A DNA stretch of 64,000 nucleotides. Origin: Terriglobia bacterium (GTDB lineage: Bacteria; Acidobacteriota; Terriglobia; Bryobacterales; Bryobacteraceae). A program made the translations under genes and the position numbers. The notes under the pieces were generated by a model. It saw only the letters and a program-made list of their open reading frames with translations. It was not told the DNA's origin and did not search any database. The first letter of the stretch is position 1. Each line of letters begins with the position of its first letter. This document shows positions 26,532 to 35,541 of this stretch, one piece after another. The stretch is taken from NCBI GenBank assembly GCA_020073345.1, contig JAIQFI010000006.1, positions 1-64,000 of the forward strand, given 5' to 3'.

Positions 26532-26771
26532 ATGCCAGTCGCGAGACGAACCTGGAATTCAGAACTCGCGAAGCTCGTCGAGCAGAACTGGAAAGTAGGC
26601 CAAACCTTCGCCTTGGCCGATGTCTACAGGCTTGAGGCGCATTTCAAACGTCTCTATCCATCTAACGCGAATATATCGGACAAGCTGCGGCAGACGTTAC
26701 AGCATCTTCGCGATAAGGGGCTTGTTGAGTTCGTCGATGACATGGGCACCTACCGCAGAATTTCAAGGTAG
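26532..26771 (+). CDS. Orphan winged-helix protein resembling the DpnI C-terminal / Dam-replacing domain
   Basis: 79 residues. The pattern FALADVYRLEAHFKRLYPSN...DKLRQTLQHLRDKGLVEFVDDMGTYRR matches the small winged helix found at the C-terminus of DpnI-type and Dam-replacing (DRP) restriction enzymes, where it reads methylated DNA. Here it stands alone with no nuclease domain upstream. It may be a remnant of a restriction gene or a free-standing DNA-binding protein. Assignment is from remembered family pattern, without a search. Confidence 0.65.
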   Translation: MPVARRTWNSELAKLVEQNWKVGQTFALADVYRLEAHFKRLYPSNANISDKLRQTLQHLRDKGLVEFVDDMGTYRRISR

Positions 26772-26790
26772 CCCCCAGCAGGCTTTAGCG

Positions 26791-26952
26791 TTAGGGCCGC
26801 GCGTCGACCAACTTATCGAGCGCCTTCCGCAACGCCAACCTCTGTCCCTCGTTTTCAATTAGGAAGTAGTCGCCTTTGGTCCTGACGGCTTGAGCCGCCA
26901 TACGAACTCTTGTTGCGGACCCGTCGTTCGAGCAAACTAGAAAGCCTCTCAT
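26791..26952 (-). CDS. Small hypothetical protein (53 residues)
   Basis: Short minus-strand gene read directly from sequence: MRGFLVCSNDGSATRVRMA, then KGDYFLIENEGQRLALRKAL and VDARP before TAA at 26791. Charged, non-repetitive composition with plausible strand-helix pattern. It is convergent with the winged-helix gene and fills an otherwise empty gap. The AT-rich stretch before it (GATAAAATCACAGT) could hold a promoter. Unknown function; homologue search would decide. Confidence 0.45.
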   Translation of the reverse strand: MRGFLVCSNDGSATRVRMAAQAVRTKGDYFLIENEGQRLALRKALDKLVDARP

Positions 26953-27041
26953 ACTGTGATTTTATCATGCGTGGTCAAAGTAGCCCACTATCGAAATATA
27001 AGTTCAAAGTGCCCACTACTCGCGTTCTTTAGTTCTGGTAA

Positions 27042-28442
<1,401 letters not shown>

Positions 28443-28589
28443 ACCATAAAGCCTGCTCCACGCATTCCGATGGGCTAAGGCGAAGCCTTGCCCCAGTTAC
28501 CCCTCCGCCCTCCACGCGATCCCGTAGAGATTGCGCTGAGCAGTGCGCCACTAGCTTGACGAGAAAAACATCTCGGAAAGCAGGGAGCA

Positions 28590-29312
28590 ATGAATGTTTT
28601 AGGGAAGGCTTGCGCGCCAGCCGCGCTGTTTCTAATTTTGGCATCTGGAGCCAGCGCCGCCGATGAAACAACCTGGACAGGTTTCTACGTGGGTGCGAAT
28701 GTGGGCGTGTCTCTAGGCACGATGGATCTCAGCTCTAATACCGCCACCACGGTCCATCAGGACTTGTTCGACCATACGGCGAACGGCTCTCTGGTCGGGC
28801 TCCAGGCGGGCGCCAACTGGCAGTTCAAGAAACATCTGGTGATCGGATTCGAAGGAGATCATAGCATCGCGCGGATTGGAGAAACCAAAACTCTGATATT
28901 CGGTCCCAATGGAGCTCCGGGTGTAGGCAACGAAATCGATATCGAAACCGATGTGGATTACATCCAAACAATTCGTGGACGCATCGGTTACGCCGCTGGG
29001 CGAAATCTGTTCTTCGTAACGGGCGGAGTATCGGGCATGAAGCACTCCGGCTCGTCTCGCGCGAATCTGAACGGCGCTTTTGCGGCCTCCACCGACAGCG
29101 GATTCCATACGGGCGCGGTGGTCGGGGTGGGCTACGAGCGCAAGTTCACGGACAAATTGAGCTTAAAGGGCGAGTACCTCCGGCTGATGTCGGGTAACAG
29201 CAATTATGTGAGCGATCTCACCGCCGCCGCGTCCGAGGGGGGCGAGGTGGATTTGATCGGCCTGGAGTATCGAGCGAATATCCTCCGCTTTGGCGTGAGC
29301 TTCCACTTCTGA
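28590..29312 (+). CDS. Outer-membrane beta-barrel protein (OmpA/Omp31-like porin family)
   Basis: 240 residues with a signal peptide (MNVLGKACAPAALFLILASGASA). The mature start TWTGFYVGANVGVSLG and alternating strands (GLQAGANWQFKKHLVIGFEGD, IRGRIGYAAGRNLFFVTGGV, VVGVGYERKFTDKLSLKGEY) predict an eight-stranded barrel ending in HF, the outer-membrane insertion signal. Similar to Omp25/31-type surface proteins. The ribosome site GCAGGGAGCA is good. Preceding 147 bp contain TTGACG (28556-28561) as a candidate -35. Confidence 0.85.
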   Translation: MNVLGKACAPAALFLILASGASAADETTWTGFYVGANVGVSLGTMDLSSNTATTVHQDLFDHTANGSLVGLQAGANWQFKKHLVIGFEGDHSIARIGETKTLIFGPNGAPGVGNEIDIETDVDYIQTIRGRIGYAAGRNLFFVTGGVSGMKHSGSSRANLNGAFAASTDSGFHTGAVVGVGYERKFTDKLSLKGEYLRLMSGNSNYVSDLTAAASEGGEVDLIGLEYRANILRFGVSFHF

Positions 29313-29394
29313 CCTTATCCCAGCTCTGTAGGATCCGCCTGTAACTAGAACCGCACAGGAAGCGTGTTATAGATACGGGGGTGTTATCATTCGG

Positions 29395-30549
29395 ATGGCC
29401 ATGGTCCTGGAGCTCGAAGCCACGCACGCTCAGATCCAGCGGATTCTGCAGAGTAAAGCGTTCCGCACCTCGGAAATCCACCGTAACCTGTTGAGTTACC
29501 TGGCGGAAAAGTCCGTCTCCGGAACCGCGGACGGTCTCAAGGAATATACCGTCGGGCTGGACGTGTTCGCCAAGCCGGATTCCTATGATCCGCGCCAGGA
29601 GTCCACGGTCCGGATGCACGTCGCCCGGCTCCGGCAGAAGCTCGTCGAATACTACCGTACCGAAGGCCTAGACGATTCCATTCTGGTGGATCTGCCCAAG
29701 GGCGGGTTTAAGTTAACTTTCGAGGCTCGCCCCGAAATCCTGCCGGAACCGACGATGATCGAATCCTCGCGGCGCTGGGGCCGCAAGGAAATCGCGCTCG
29801 TGGCCGGGCTGTTGCTGGCGCTGGGTCTGGCCGCATATTTCGGAACGCGGCTGTGGCAGGTGGAGCAGTCCAATTCTCAGTCTGCCCGGGATTGGACACC
29901 GGAATTGAAGGAGCTCTGGGAACCGCTCGTTTCGTCCAAGCGGCCGCTTATCGTGTGCCTGTCGACACCCCCGGCGGGGTCGGGCGAAACTGGAACGGCG
30001 ACTGGGGCGGTGCTGCTGGGGCAATTTCTCGGAATGCTGCACAAGCAGGACGTGCTGGTCACCAGCAGCGACCAGATTGGCGCTCCCGAGGTCGCCATGG
30101 GCAACGTCGTGTTCCTGGGACCGGTTGCGGGCAAGCAGATGCAGGCGATGTCGTCCGACCGGCCGTTTGTGCTCGAGCCGGAAGGGATTCGGAACATGAA
30201 TCCGGGGCCGGGCGAGCCGGGGCTCTTCACTGATAAACTGCCTCGGGATCCGCAAGATACCGAGGAAAGCTACGCTCTGATCAGCCGCGTGCCGGGGCTC
30301 TACGGCAACGGCGAGGTGCTGTATCTGGCCGGAAACCGGATCTCGAGCATCACCGGGGAAGTCCAGGCGTTCACGGACGCTATGTTCGCGAAAACATTGG
30401 TTTCCAAGATGAAGAAGGCGGATGGCAGCCTTCCACGCTATTACCAGGTGGTCTTGAAAGTCAGGTCGATGGACACGATGCCCATCGAGGTCAGTTATGT
30501 GTTGCACCGGGAACTACCAGTACCCGACCCATCCTCGTCGCGTAAGTAG
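29395..30549 (+). CDS. Membrane-anchored winged-helix regulator (CadC/ToxR-like)
   Basis: 384 residues from ATG 29395 (ATG 29401 also possible). The N-terminal 110 residues form a DNA-binding winged helix: EYTVGLDVFAKPDSYDPR, STVRMHVARLRQKLVEYY and the wing VDLPKGGFKLTFE. A single membrane helix follows (about 130-150, ALVAGLLLALGLAAYFG), then a periplasmic domain of about 230 residues rich in strands. This is the layout of one-component transmembrane regulators common in Acidobacteria, which sense outside and bind DNA inside. Target may be the adjacent membrane cluster downstream; that is inference. Confidence 0.75.
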   Translation: MAMVLELEATHAQIQRILQSKAFRTSEIHRNLLSYLAEKSVSGTADGLKEYTVGLDVFAKPDSYDPRQESTVRMHVARLRQKLVEYYRTEGLDDSILVDLPKGGFKLTFEARPEILPEPTMIESSRRWGRKEIALVAGLLLALGLAAYFGTRLWQVEQSNSQSARDWTPELKELWEPLVSSKRPLIVCLSTPPAGSGETGTATGAVLLGQFLGMLHKQDVLVTSSDQIGAPEVAMGNVVFLGPVAGKQMQAMSSDRPFVLEPEGIRNMNPGPGEPGLFTDKLPRDPQDTEESYALISRVPGLYGNGEVLYLAGNRISSITGEVQAFTDAMFAKTLVSKMKKADGSLPRYYQVVLKVRSMDTMPIEVSYVLHRELPVPDPSSSRK

Positions 30550-30631
30550 TTATAAGCATAGACATTCTTTGGTCACATCCCGGTCACTGACCACCTGTTG
30601 ACCCCTCGCGGGGAGTAACCAAAGGCTCGCC

Positions 30632-31144
30632 ATGTTAGTCTCCTGTTTGATGGCTCTACTTGAATTCTGTCAATGGCTCCAGGAGACTTCGCTCAGCGTA
30701 TCTATCCGGGAGTCGATCCTCGCGTTTCCGCTGCTGGAAGGCGGGCACCTGCTCGGTATCAGTGTCTCGGCCGGAACCATCGCCATTTCCGATCTCCGCA
30801 TGATGGGGCTCATCTTCAAAAAAGAGTCGGCCTCGGATGTGTTTCACCAGTTGATCCCCTGGACCACGGCCGGATTCCTGATGATGATCGTCACCGGGAC
30901 TCTGCTGCTCATTTCGGAACCGATCAAGTGCTACAACAGCCCGTGGTTCCGCCTGAAGGTGCTGTTCCTGTTCCTGGCGGGACTGAACGTGCTGATCTTC
31001 CACTCGTCTAAGATCTACCGCAGTATGCATGAATGGGAATGGGCGGCCGATCCGCCTCGCGCCGCGAAACTGGCCGGCTGGATTTCGCTGATCAGCTGGG
31101 GCATTGTGATCATTGCGGGCAGAACCACCGCTTATAACTTCTAA
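30632..31144 (+). CDS. DUF6644-like four-helix membrane protein 1
   Basis: 170 residues, ATG 30632 (or ATG 30650). Four membrane helices at about 30-55, 75-97, 103-125 and 145-163. Conserved positions shared with three neighbours: GHLLGISV in helix 1 (His), SDLRMMGLIFKK after it, SEPIKC between helices 2 and 3, and RLKVLFLFLAGLNVLIFH in helix 3. I regard it as DUF6644, whose function is not described. First gene of the cluster, 82 bp after the winged-helix regulator. Confidence 0.78.
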   Translation: MLVSCLMALLEFCQWLQETSLSVSIRESILAFPLLEGGHLLGISVSAGTIAISDLRMMGLIFKKESASDVFHQLIPWTTAGFLMMIVTGTLLLISEPIKCYNSPWFRLKVLFLFLAGLNVLIFHSSKIYRSMHEWEWAADPPRAAKLAGWISLISWGIVIIAGRTTAYNF

Positions 31145-31145
31145 A

Positions 31146-31628
31146 ATGTGGCAATCCTTCAAGCCGTTTTTTGAGTGGAACGACAAGATGTGGCTCGGCC
31201 AGGCGATTTCGGGAACCGTCTGGGCTTTTCCGGTGATCGAAACCATCCACATTCTGGCGCTGACGATGATGTTCGGCGCGATTGTGATCATCGATATGCG
31301 CATGATGGGCTTGGGCTTGAAGAAGCAGCCGGTGACGGTACTGGCGAAGAACCTGGAACCCTACATGACCTGGGGGTTGGTGACCATGCTCGCCACCGGC
31401 TACATGCTGTTCACGTCCGAAGCCATGAAGTGTTTCGTCAATGAAGGATTCAAGTTCAAAATGGAGGTGCTGTTTCCGGCCATCATCTTCCAGTTCACGC
31501 TGTTTCGTTGGATCACGCACAAGGACGAAGATAAGCGCCCGATGCTGCTGGGCTGGGTGGTCGCGCTATTGTCCCTGATCCTGTGGTTCGGGGTCGGAGT
31601 CGGCGGACGCGCCATTGGCTTTGTCTAA
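31146..31628 (+). CDS. DUF6644-like four-helix membrane protein 2
   Basis: 160 residues from ATG 31146, two bases after the previous stop, hence translationally coupled. Shared family positions: FPVIETIHILAL (His in helix 1), IDMRMMGLGLKK, TSEAMKCF, and FKMEVLFPAIIFQFTLFRW. An N-terminal aromatic segment (WQSFKPFFEWNDKMWLG) precedes helix 1. Paralogue of the genes at 30632, 33612 and 34077. Confidence 0.78.
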   Translation: MWQSFKPFFEWNDKMWLGQAISGTVWAFPVIETIHILALTMMFGAIVIIDMRMMGLGLKKQPVTVLAKNLEPYMTWGLVTMLATGYMLFTSEAMKCFVNEGFKFKMEVLFPAIIFQFTLFRWITHKDEDKRPMLLGWVVALLSLILWFGVGVGGRAIGFV

Positions 31629-31649
31629 AAGAGGGTGGGTTCGTATAAT
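31621..31649 (+). promoter_or_regulatory. Sigma-70-like promoter within the membrane cluster
   Basis: TTGTCT (31621-31626) and TATAAT (31644-31649) with a 17-bp spacer overlap the end of gene 2 and lie 30 bp before the DUF6152 start. The perfect -10 suggests that the second half of the cluster can be transcribed separately. Confidence 0.65.
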
Positions 31650-31678
31650 TTAGTCAGGATTCGCAGGAGGGCCGACCA

Positions 31679-32095
31679 ATGAAAGGCAGGCCGCTCAGTA
31701 TCGCCGCAGGACTGGCGCTAATCGTGTCCGCGGCGCCATTGCGGGCGCATCATGCGTTCGTAGCTGTATTCGATTTATCCAAGCAGCGGGATTTCAAAGG
31801 AACCGTGACGCAAATCGAATGGCTGAACCCGCATGCCCACTTCTTCTTGGATATCGTCGACCCGAGCGGCAAGACGGCCCGATGGGAATTCGAGCTGGGC
31901 AGCCCCAACGCGCTGATGCAGCATGGTTGGACGCGATACACCCTGAAGAAGGGCGATATGATCACGGTGACAGGCGATCTCGCGCGCGACGGTTCGAACT
32001 TCGCGCATGCCCGCTCGGTTATTTTAGCCGGTGGAGCGCGCGTCTGCGATTACGACCGGTTCAACGACACTGCGTGGTCGTGCAGCCCCAAGTAA
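31679..32095 (+). CDS. DUF6152-like secreted protein (second copy)
   Basis: 138 residues, preceded by GCAGGAGGGCCGACC. Signal peptide ending LRA, mature HHAFVAVFDLSKQ. Paralogue of 4584-4976: shared KGTVTQIEWLNPHAHFFL, W-EFELGSPN and NFAHARSVIL. It has an extra C-terminal pair of Cys (RVCDYDRFNDTAWSCSPK), possibly a disulfide. It sits inside the membrane-protein cluster, between DUF6644-like gene 2 and the PepSY gene. Confidence 0.8.
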   Translation: MKGRPLSIAAGLALIVSAAPLRAHHAFVAVFDLSKQRDFKGTVTQIEWLNPHAHFFLDIVDPSGKTARWEFELGSPNALMQHGWTRYTLKKGDMITVTGDLARDGSNFAHARSVILAGGARVCDYDRFNDTAWSCSPK

Positions 32096-32113
32096 GCTGA
32101 TCCCAACACACAC

Positions 32114-33607
32114 GTGCTGATTCTAGTCAAGAAAACGGCCATCCTGTGCCACCGCTGGATGGGGGTGGCTTTCTGTCTGTTGTTTGCCTGGTGGTTCGTC
32201 TCCGGGATCTTCATGATGTATTGGGACTACCCGTCGGTGAGCGACGCGGATCGGCTGGAGCGAGCGCCGTTTCTCGACCCGGCGCAGGTGAAGATATCAG
32301 CGGCGGATGCCTGGGCGAAGGCGGATTCCGATCAAACTCCCAACTCGATCCGGCTTGCATCCTTCGATGGGCGGCCGGCATATTACTTCCGCACCGGTCG
32401 CAGTGAGGCTATGGTCTATGCCGACACCGGCGAGCAGCAGGACTTGTTTCCTTCGGGACTGAACCTCAGAACCGCGGCTGCATGGTCCGGGCAGCCGGCG
32501 GGCGCGGCGACAGTCGACGAGGTGACCAGACCAGATCAGTGGACACTGGAGGGCGGCCTCCGCAATCTGCGTCCTCTGTGGAAGTACTCATGGCCGAACG
32601 GCGATCAGGTCTACGTGTCGGAGAATACGGGGGAAGTGGTCCAGTTTACGACCCGCTCTTCGCGCTTCTTCGCGCACCTGGGTCCGATCCCACACTGGCT
32701 GTACTACACACCGCTGCGAAAAAATGGACCGTTGTGGAGCAAGGTGGTGATCTGGCTGTCGGGGATCGCGACGATTGCGGCGCTGATGGGTTTGGTTGTG
32801 GGGCTGATGATGTACTCGCCGTCGCGGAGAGTCAGCATTCCATACACCGGCCAGAAGCGCCTTCACCACATTCTGGGTTTATTTTTTGGAATCGTCGCGT
32901 GCACCTGGGCGTTCAGCGGGATGCTTTCGATGGAGCCTTTTCCGCTCAGTTCGGGCAGACCACAGCAGGGCAGGAGTATTGCGGCCGCGCTTCGCGGCAA
33001 ACGCCCTCCGCTGTCACAGTACGCCATGAAGCCTCCACAGGAGGCGCTCGCTCAACTGGGGCCGGCATTCCAAGTGAAGCAACTTGAGTTTTCATCCTTC
33101 GCCAGCGAGCCCGTGTACCTGGCCACCGGCGCGCGGGGGGAGACACGAGTCATCCGGATGCGTGGCGAGCCACTGGAGTCATTCAATACGGGCCGAATTC
33201 TCAACGTCCTGAACAGCGTAGCCAGGGTGGCAGAAGCGCGGCTGATCACCCAATACGACGCCTATTATCTCGACCGGAACAGACAACGGCCTCTACCCGT
33301 GTTGTTCGTGCAGTTAAACGACGAAGCCCATTCGCGGTACTACATCGATCCGAAGACCGCGCAGGTGGTGGGGAGCTATCGGGCGAGCACCGAGTCCTGG
33401 GTGAATCGCTGGCTGTACCATGGACTGCATTCGGTCAACTTTCCCTGGCTGTACAACTACCGTCCGGCCTGGGACATCGTGGTGTTGACGCTGATGCTGG
33501 GCGGAACTTCGCTGTGCGTCACGTCTGTTATCATCGGTTTCCAGCTTGTGCGCCGCAAACTGATTGGGCGGCGCGCGATGGAAGCTTCTCTGTTGAAGAC
33601 AAGGTGA
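32114..33607 (+). CDS. PepSY-associated membrane protein (PiuB/FecR-reductase-like family)
   Basis: 497 residues from GTG 32114. N-terminal helix CHRWMGVAFCLLFAWWFVSG (HRW typical of PepSY_TM proteins), then an extracytoplasmic PepSY-like region, helices at about 210-235 and 250-275 (HHILGLFFGIVACTWAFSGM) and a C-terminal helix at about 455-480. The ends of the two outer loops have the pattern YYIDPKTAQVVGSY (PepSY repeat). The family includes iron-siderophore reductase-type proteins with His-bound haem; His residues at helix ends (HRW, HHILG, YHGLHSVNF) are compatible with that. Role in the cluster is unknown, possibly electron transfer across the membrane. Confidence 0.82.
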   Translation: MLILVKKTAILCHRWMGVAFCLLFAWWFVSGIFMMYWDYPSVSDADRLERAPFLDPAQVKISAADAWAKADSDQTPNSIRLASFDGRPAYYFRTGRSEAMVYADTGEQQDLFPSGLNLRTAAAWSGQPAGAATVDEVTRPDQWTLEGGLRNLRPLWKYSWPNGDQVYVSENTGEVVQFTTRSSRFFAHLGPIPHWLYYTPLRKNGPLWSKVVIWLSGIATIAALMGLVVGLMMYSPSRRVSIPYTGQKRLHHILGLFFGIVACTWAFSGMLSMEPFPLSSGRPQQGRSIAAALRGKRPPLSQYAMKPPQEALAQLGPAFQVKQLEFSSFASEPVYLATGARGETRVIRMRGEPLESFNTGRILNVLNSVARVAEARLITQYDAYYLDRNRQRPLPVLFVQLNDEAHSRYYIDPKTAQVVGSYRASTESWVNRWLYHGLHSVNFPWLYNYRPAWDIVVLTLMLGGTSLCVTSVIIGFQLVRRKLIGRRAMEASLLKTR

Positions 33608-33611
33608 ATAA

Positions 33612-34064
33612 ATGGCACTCTTTTTGGCATATGATCCGTCGACCAATCCGCTGAATACAAATGAGTGGGCGTTCCCCGTATGCGAAGTGCTGCACATCCT
33701 AGGGTTCGCCGTCGCGATCGGGACCATCACCATGGTGGACCTTCGGCTGCTGGGCATCGGGATGAAGAAGGAGTCGGCCGCGGACCTATGGAGAGATACC
33801 TTCCCGTGGACCTTGGCCGGCCTCGCGCTGGTGCTGATCTCCGGTCCGCTGATTTTCTCTTCCGATCCGAACATGTACCTGCGCAACGCCTCGTTCCGGT
33901 TCAAACTCACCATGCTGGCCCTGGCGCTCATCTACAACTACACGATTCACCGCTGGGTGGCATTAAAGAAAGCGCCGGGCGGCTTGTCGTTTCTGACGGG
34001 CGCGATTTCGCTGGCCCTGTGGATCAGCGTGGTGTTCGGCGGAATCTTCATTGCCTTCGTATAA
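33612..34064 (+). CDS. DUF6644-like four-helix membrane protein 3
   Basis: 150 residues, starting 4 bp after the PepSY gene. Carries the cluster pattern: FPVCEVLHILGF (His in helix 1), VDLRLLGIGMKK, SSDPNMYL, and FKLTMLALALIYNYTIHRW (His in helix 3). The N-terminus is shorter than in paralogues 1 and 2. Coupled to gene 4 (12 bp gap with AAGGAG). Confidence 0.78.
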   Translation: MALFLAYDPSTNPLNTNEWAFPVCEVLHILGFAVAIGTITMVDLRLLGIGMKKESAADLWRDTFPWTLAGLALVLISGPLIFSSDPNMYLRNASFRFKLTMLALALIYNYTIHRWVALKKAPGGLSFLTGAISLALWISVVFGGIFIAFV

Positions 34065-34076
34065 GGAGAAAATCCA

Positions 34077-34604
34077 ATGCCTCCAGAAATCGTCCAATGG
34101 TTTCAAGATACGGCGCTAGGCACCGCGATTCGCGAATCGGCAATCGTGTTTCCAGTGATCCTGTCCCTGCACCTGACGGGGATGGGACTGTTTGGCGGAA
34201 TGATCCTGATGACTGACCTGCGCCTGCTTGGAATCGCGATGACCAAGCGCCCGGTGTCGGACATCGTGAACGGGCTGCGGCCGTGGAAGCACCTGGGGCT
34301 GACGCTCACGGCGGGGTGCGGGATACTGCTGCTGTGGTCGAAGGCTGCGATCTATTATCCGAACCCGTATCTTCGGATCAAGCTGGTGCTGTTTGCTCTG
34401 ATCATCCTTCACGCGCTGGTATTCCGGAGCGTCTATCGCAACGTAACTGACCTGGATCGCAGTCCCGTGATTCCGGGCCGGGCCAAGCTGGCAGCGGCGC
34501 TTTCACTGGCTCTGTGGCTCTCCGTGCTTACGGCGGGCCGCTGGATTGGATATTGGGAGCCGAAGGGCGCGCCGGCACAAGCGGCGCAGGTGGTCGTTAA
34601 CTAG
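34077..34604 (+). CDS. DUF6644-like four-helix membrane protein 4
   Basis: 175 residues, preceded by AAGGAGAAAATCCA. Shared positions: FPVILSLHLTGM (His in helix 1), TDLRLLGIAMTK, WSKAAIYYPN and IKLVLFALIILHALVFR. It starts with ALGTAIRESAIVFP, resembling the SVSIRESILAFP of paralogue 1, so these two are probably the closest pair. Its stop overlaps the convergent COX15-like gene by 8 bp. Confidence 0.78.
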   Translation: MPPEIVQWFQDTALGTAIRESAIVFPVILSLHLTGMGLFGGMILMTDLRLLGIAMTKRPVSDIVNGLRPWKHLGLTLTAGCGILLLWSKAAIYYPNPYLRIKLVLFALIILHALVFRSVYRNVTDLDRSPVIPGRAKLAAALSLALWLSVLTAGRWIGYWEPKGAPAQAAQVVVN

Positions 34605-35430
34605 CCGCAGGCGCTTCGACGTCTTCCTCTTCGATGCGCGGCTGGACGTTGCGGCGGATGAGGATCGAAAGGACGATGGTGGTCGCTAGAGTCACAGCGC
34701 CGCCGGTCACATGCGCGGCCACGGTTGCGATCACCGGCGGGGCAGTGTCATCGGCCATGGTCTTCATAGTGAGCGCCGAGATGCCCAGGAACACCTGACC
34801 GAAGGCGACCCCCAGAAGGGTCTTCGCGGCTGGAGCCAGCGCACGATGCGTGGGGAACTGCTGCAGAACGAATATCGATTCCAGCAGAATCACCAGTGCC
34901 ACAAACATCGCACCCAAAACGTGCGGCAGTAGCGTGAGGGCCTTCTGGCGGAAGGCCGCGCCGAGCAAGATCTGTAACACCACCAAAATCGGAGACATGA
35001 TGGCCAAGGACCGCATGGACGGCCAGCCGTAATCGTAGACTAGCTCCGGGCCGCGGGACCATGCTCCCGACGTAAGCACCGCGATCGCCACGACGGCGGC
35101 AAAGAACAGCGGCGCCATCAAGGCGTGCGCAATTCCCGCCGTGCGCGGAAACATCGATAGCACTGCGGCGTGCCCCACGGAGTCTTGCAATATGGCGATG
35201 GCCAAGGTGATCCAGCCCAGACGGCGGGCTTGCGGCCGCGCGTCGCCAAAAATCAGCCACACGACCACTCCTAGGGCCAACAGGCTGACAGCCGTTGCCG
35301 CCAGGCGATGGGTCGACGTTGTGGAGGGCGCCGGCTGAGCTCCAGAGCTGACCATAGCGCCGTCGATAATCAGCAGCAGTGTGCACACTGCCAGCAGAAT
35401 GGCGAGCCGGTGCAGCCACGGATTCTTCAT
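34597..35430 (-). CDS. COX15/CtaA-like eight-helix membrane protein
   Basis: 277 residues with eight predicted helices. The even-numbered helices carry His in the positions of haem A synthase: THRLAA (helix 2), AHALMAP (helix 4), LPHVLGA (helix 6) and AHVTGGAVTLATT (helix 8). This arrangement is that of CtaA/COX15, which converts haem O to haem A. However, the acidic residue normally a few positions before the helix 2 His is not present (STTSTHRLAA). It may be a haem-binding relative with another role or a divergent enzyme. No cytochrome oxidase genes are next to it. Confidence 0.65.
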   Translation of the reverse strand: MKNPWLHRLAILLAVCTLLLIIDGAMVSSGAQPAPSTTSTHRLAATAVSLLALGVVVWLIFGDARPQARRLGWITLAIAILQDSVGHAAVLSMFPRTAGIAHALMAPLFFAAVVAIAVLTSGAWSRGPELVYDYGWPSMRSLAIMSPILVVLQILLGAAFRQKALTLLPHVLGAMFVALVILLESIFVLQQFPTHRALAPAAKTLLGVAFGQVFLGISALTMKTMADDTAPPVIATVAAHVTGGAVTLATTIVLSILIRRNVQPRIEEEDVEAPAAS

Positions 35431-35475
35431 GGATCTGCTTCCATGATATATGCGGTGACGCGAAGCGTAACCGGA

Positions 35476-35504
35476 TTGACACCTTTTCGGACTTCTAGTA
35501 CTAT
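35476..35504 (+). promoter_or_regulatory. Sigma-70-like promoter of the second outer-membrane receptor
   Basis: TTGACA (35476-35481), 17-bp spacer and TACTAT (35499-35504), 37 bp upstream of the start codon. Perfect -35. Confidence 0.7.
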
Positions 35505-35541
35505 CGGCGCTAGGCTCGCGTTGGTTCTGAGAGGGGGGAGT

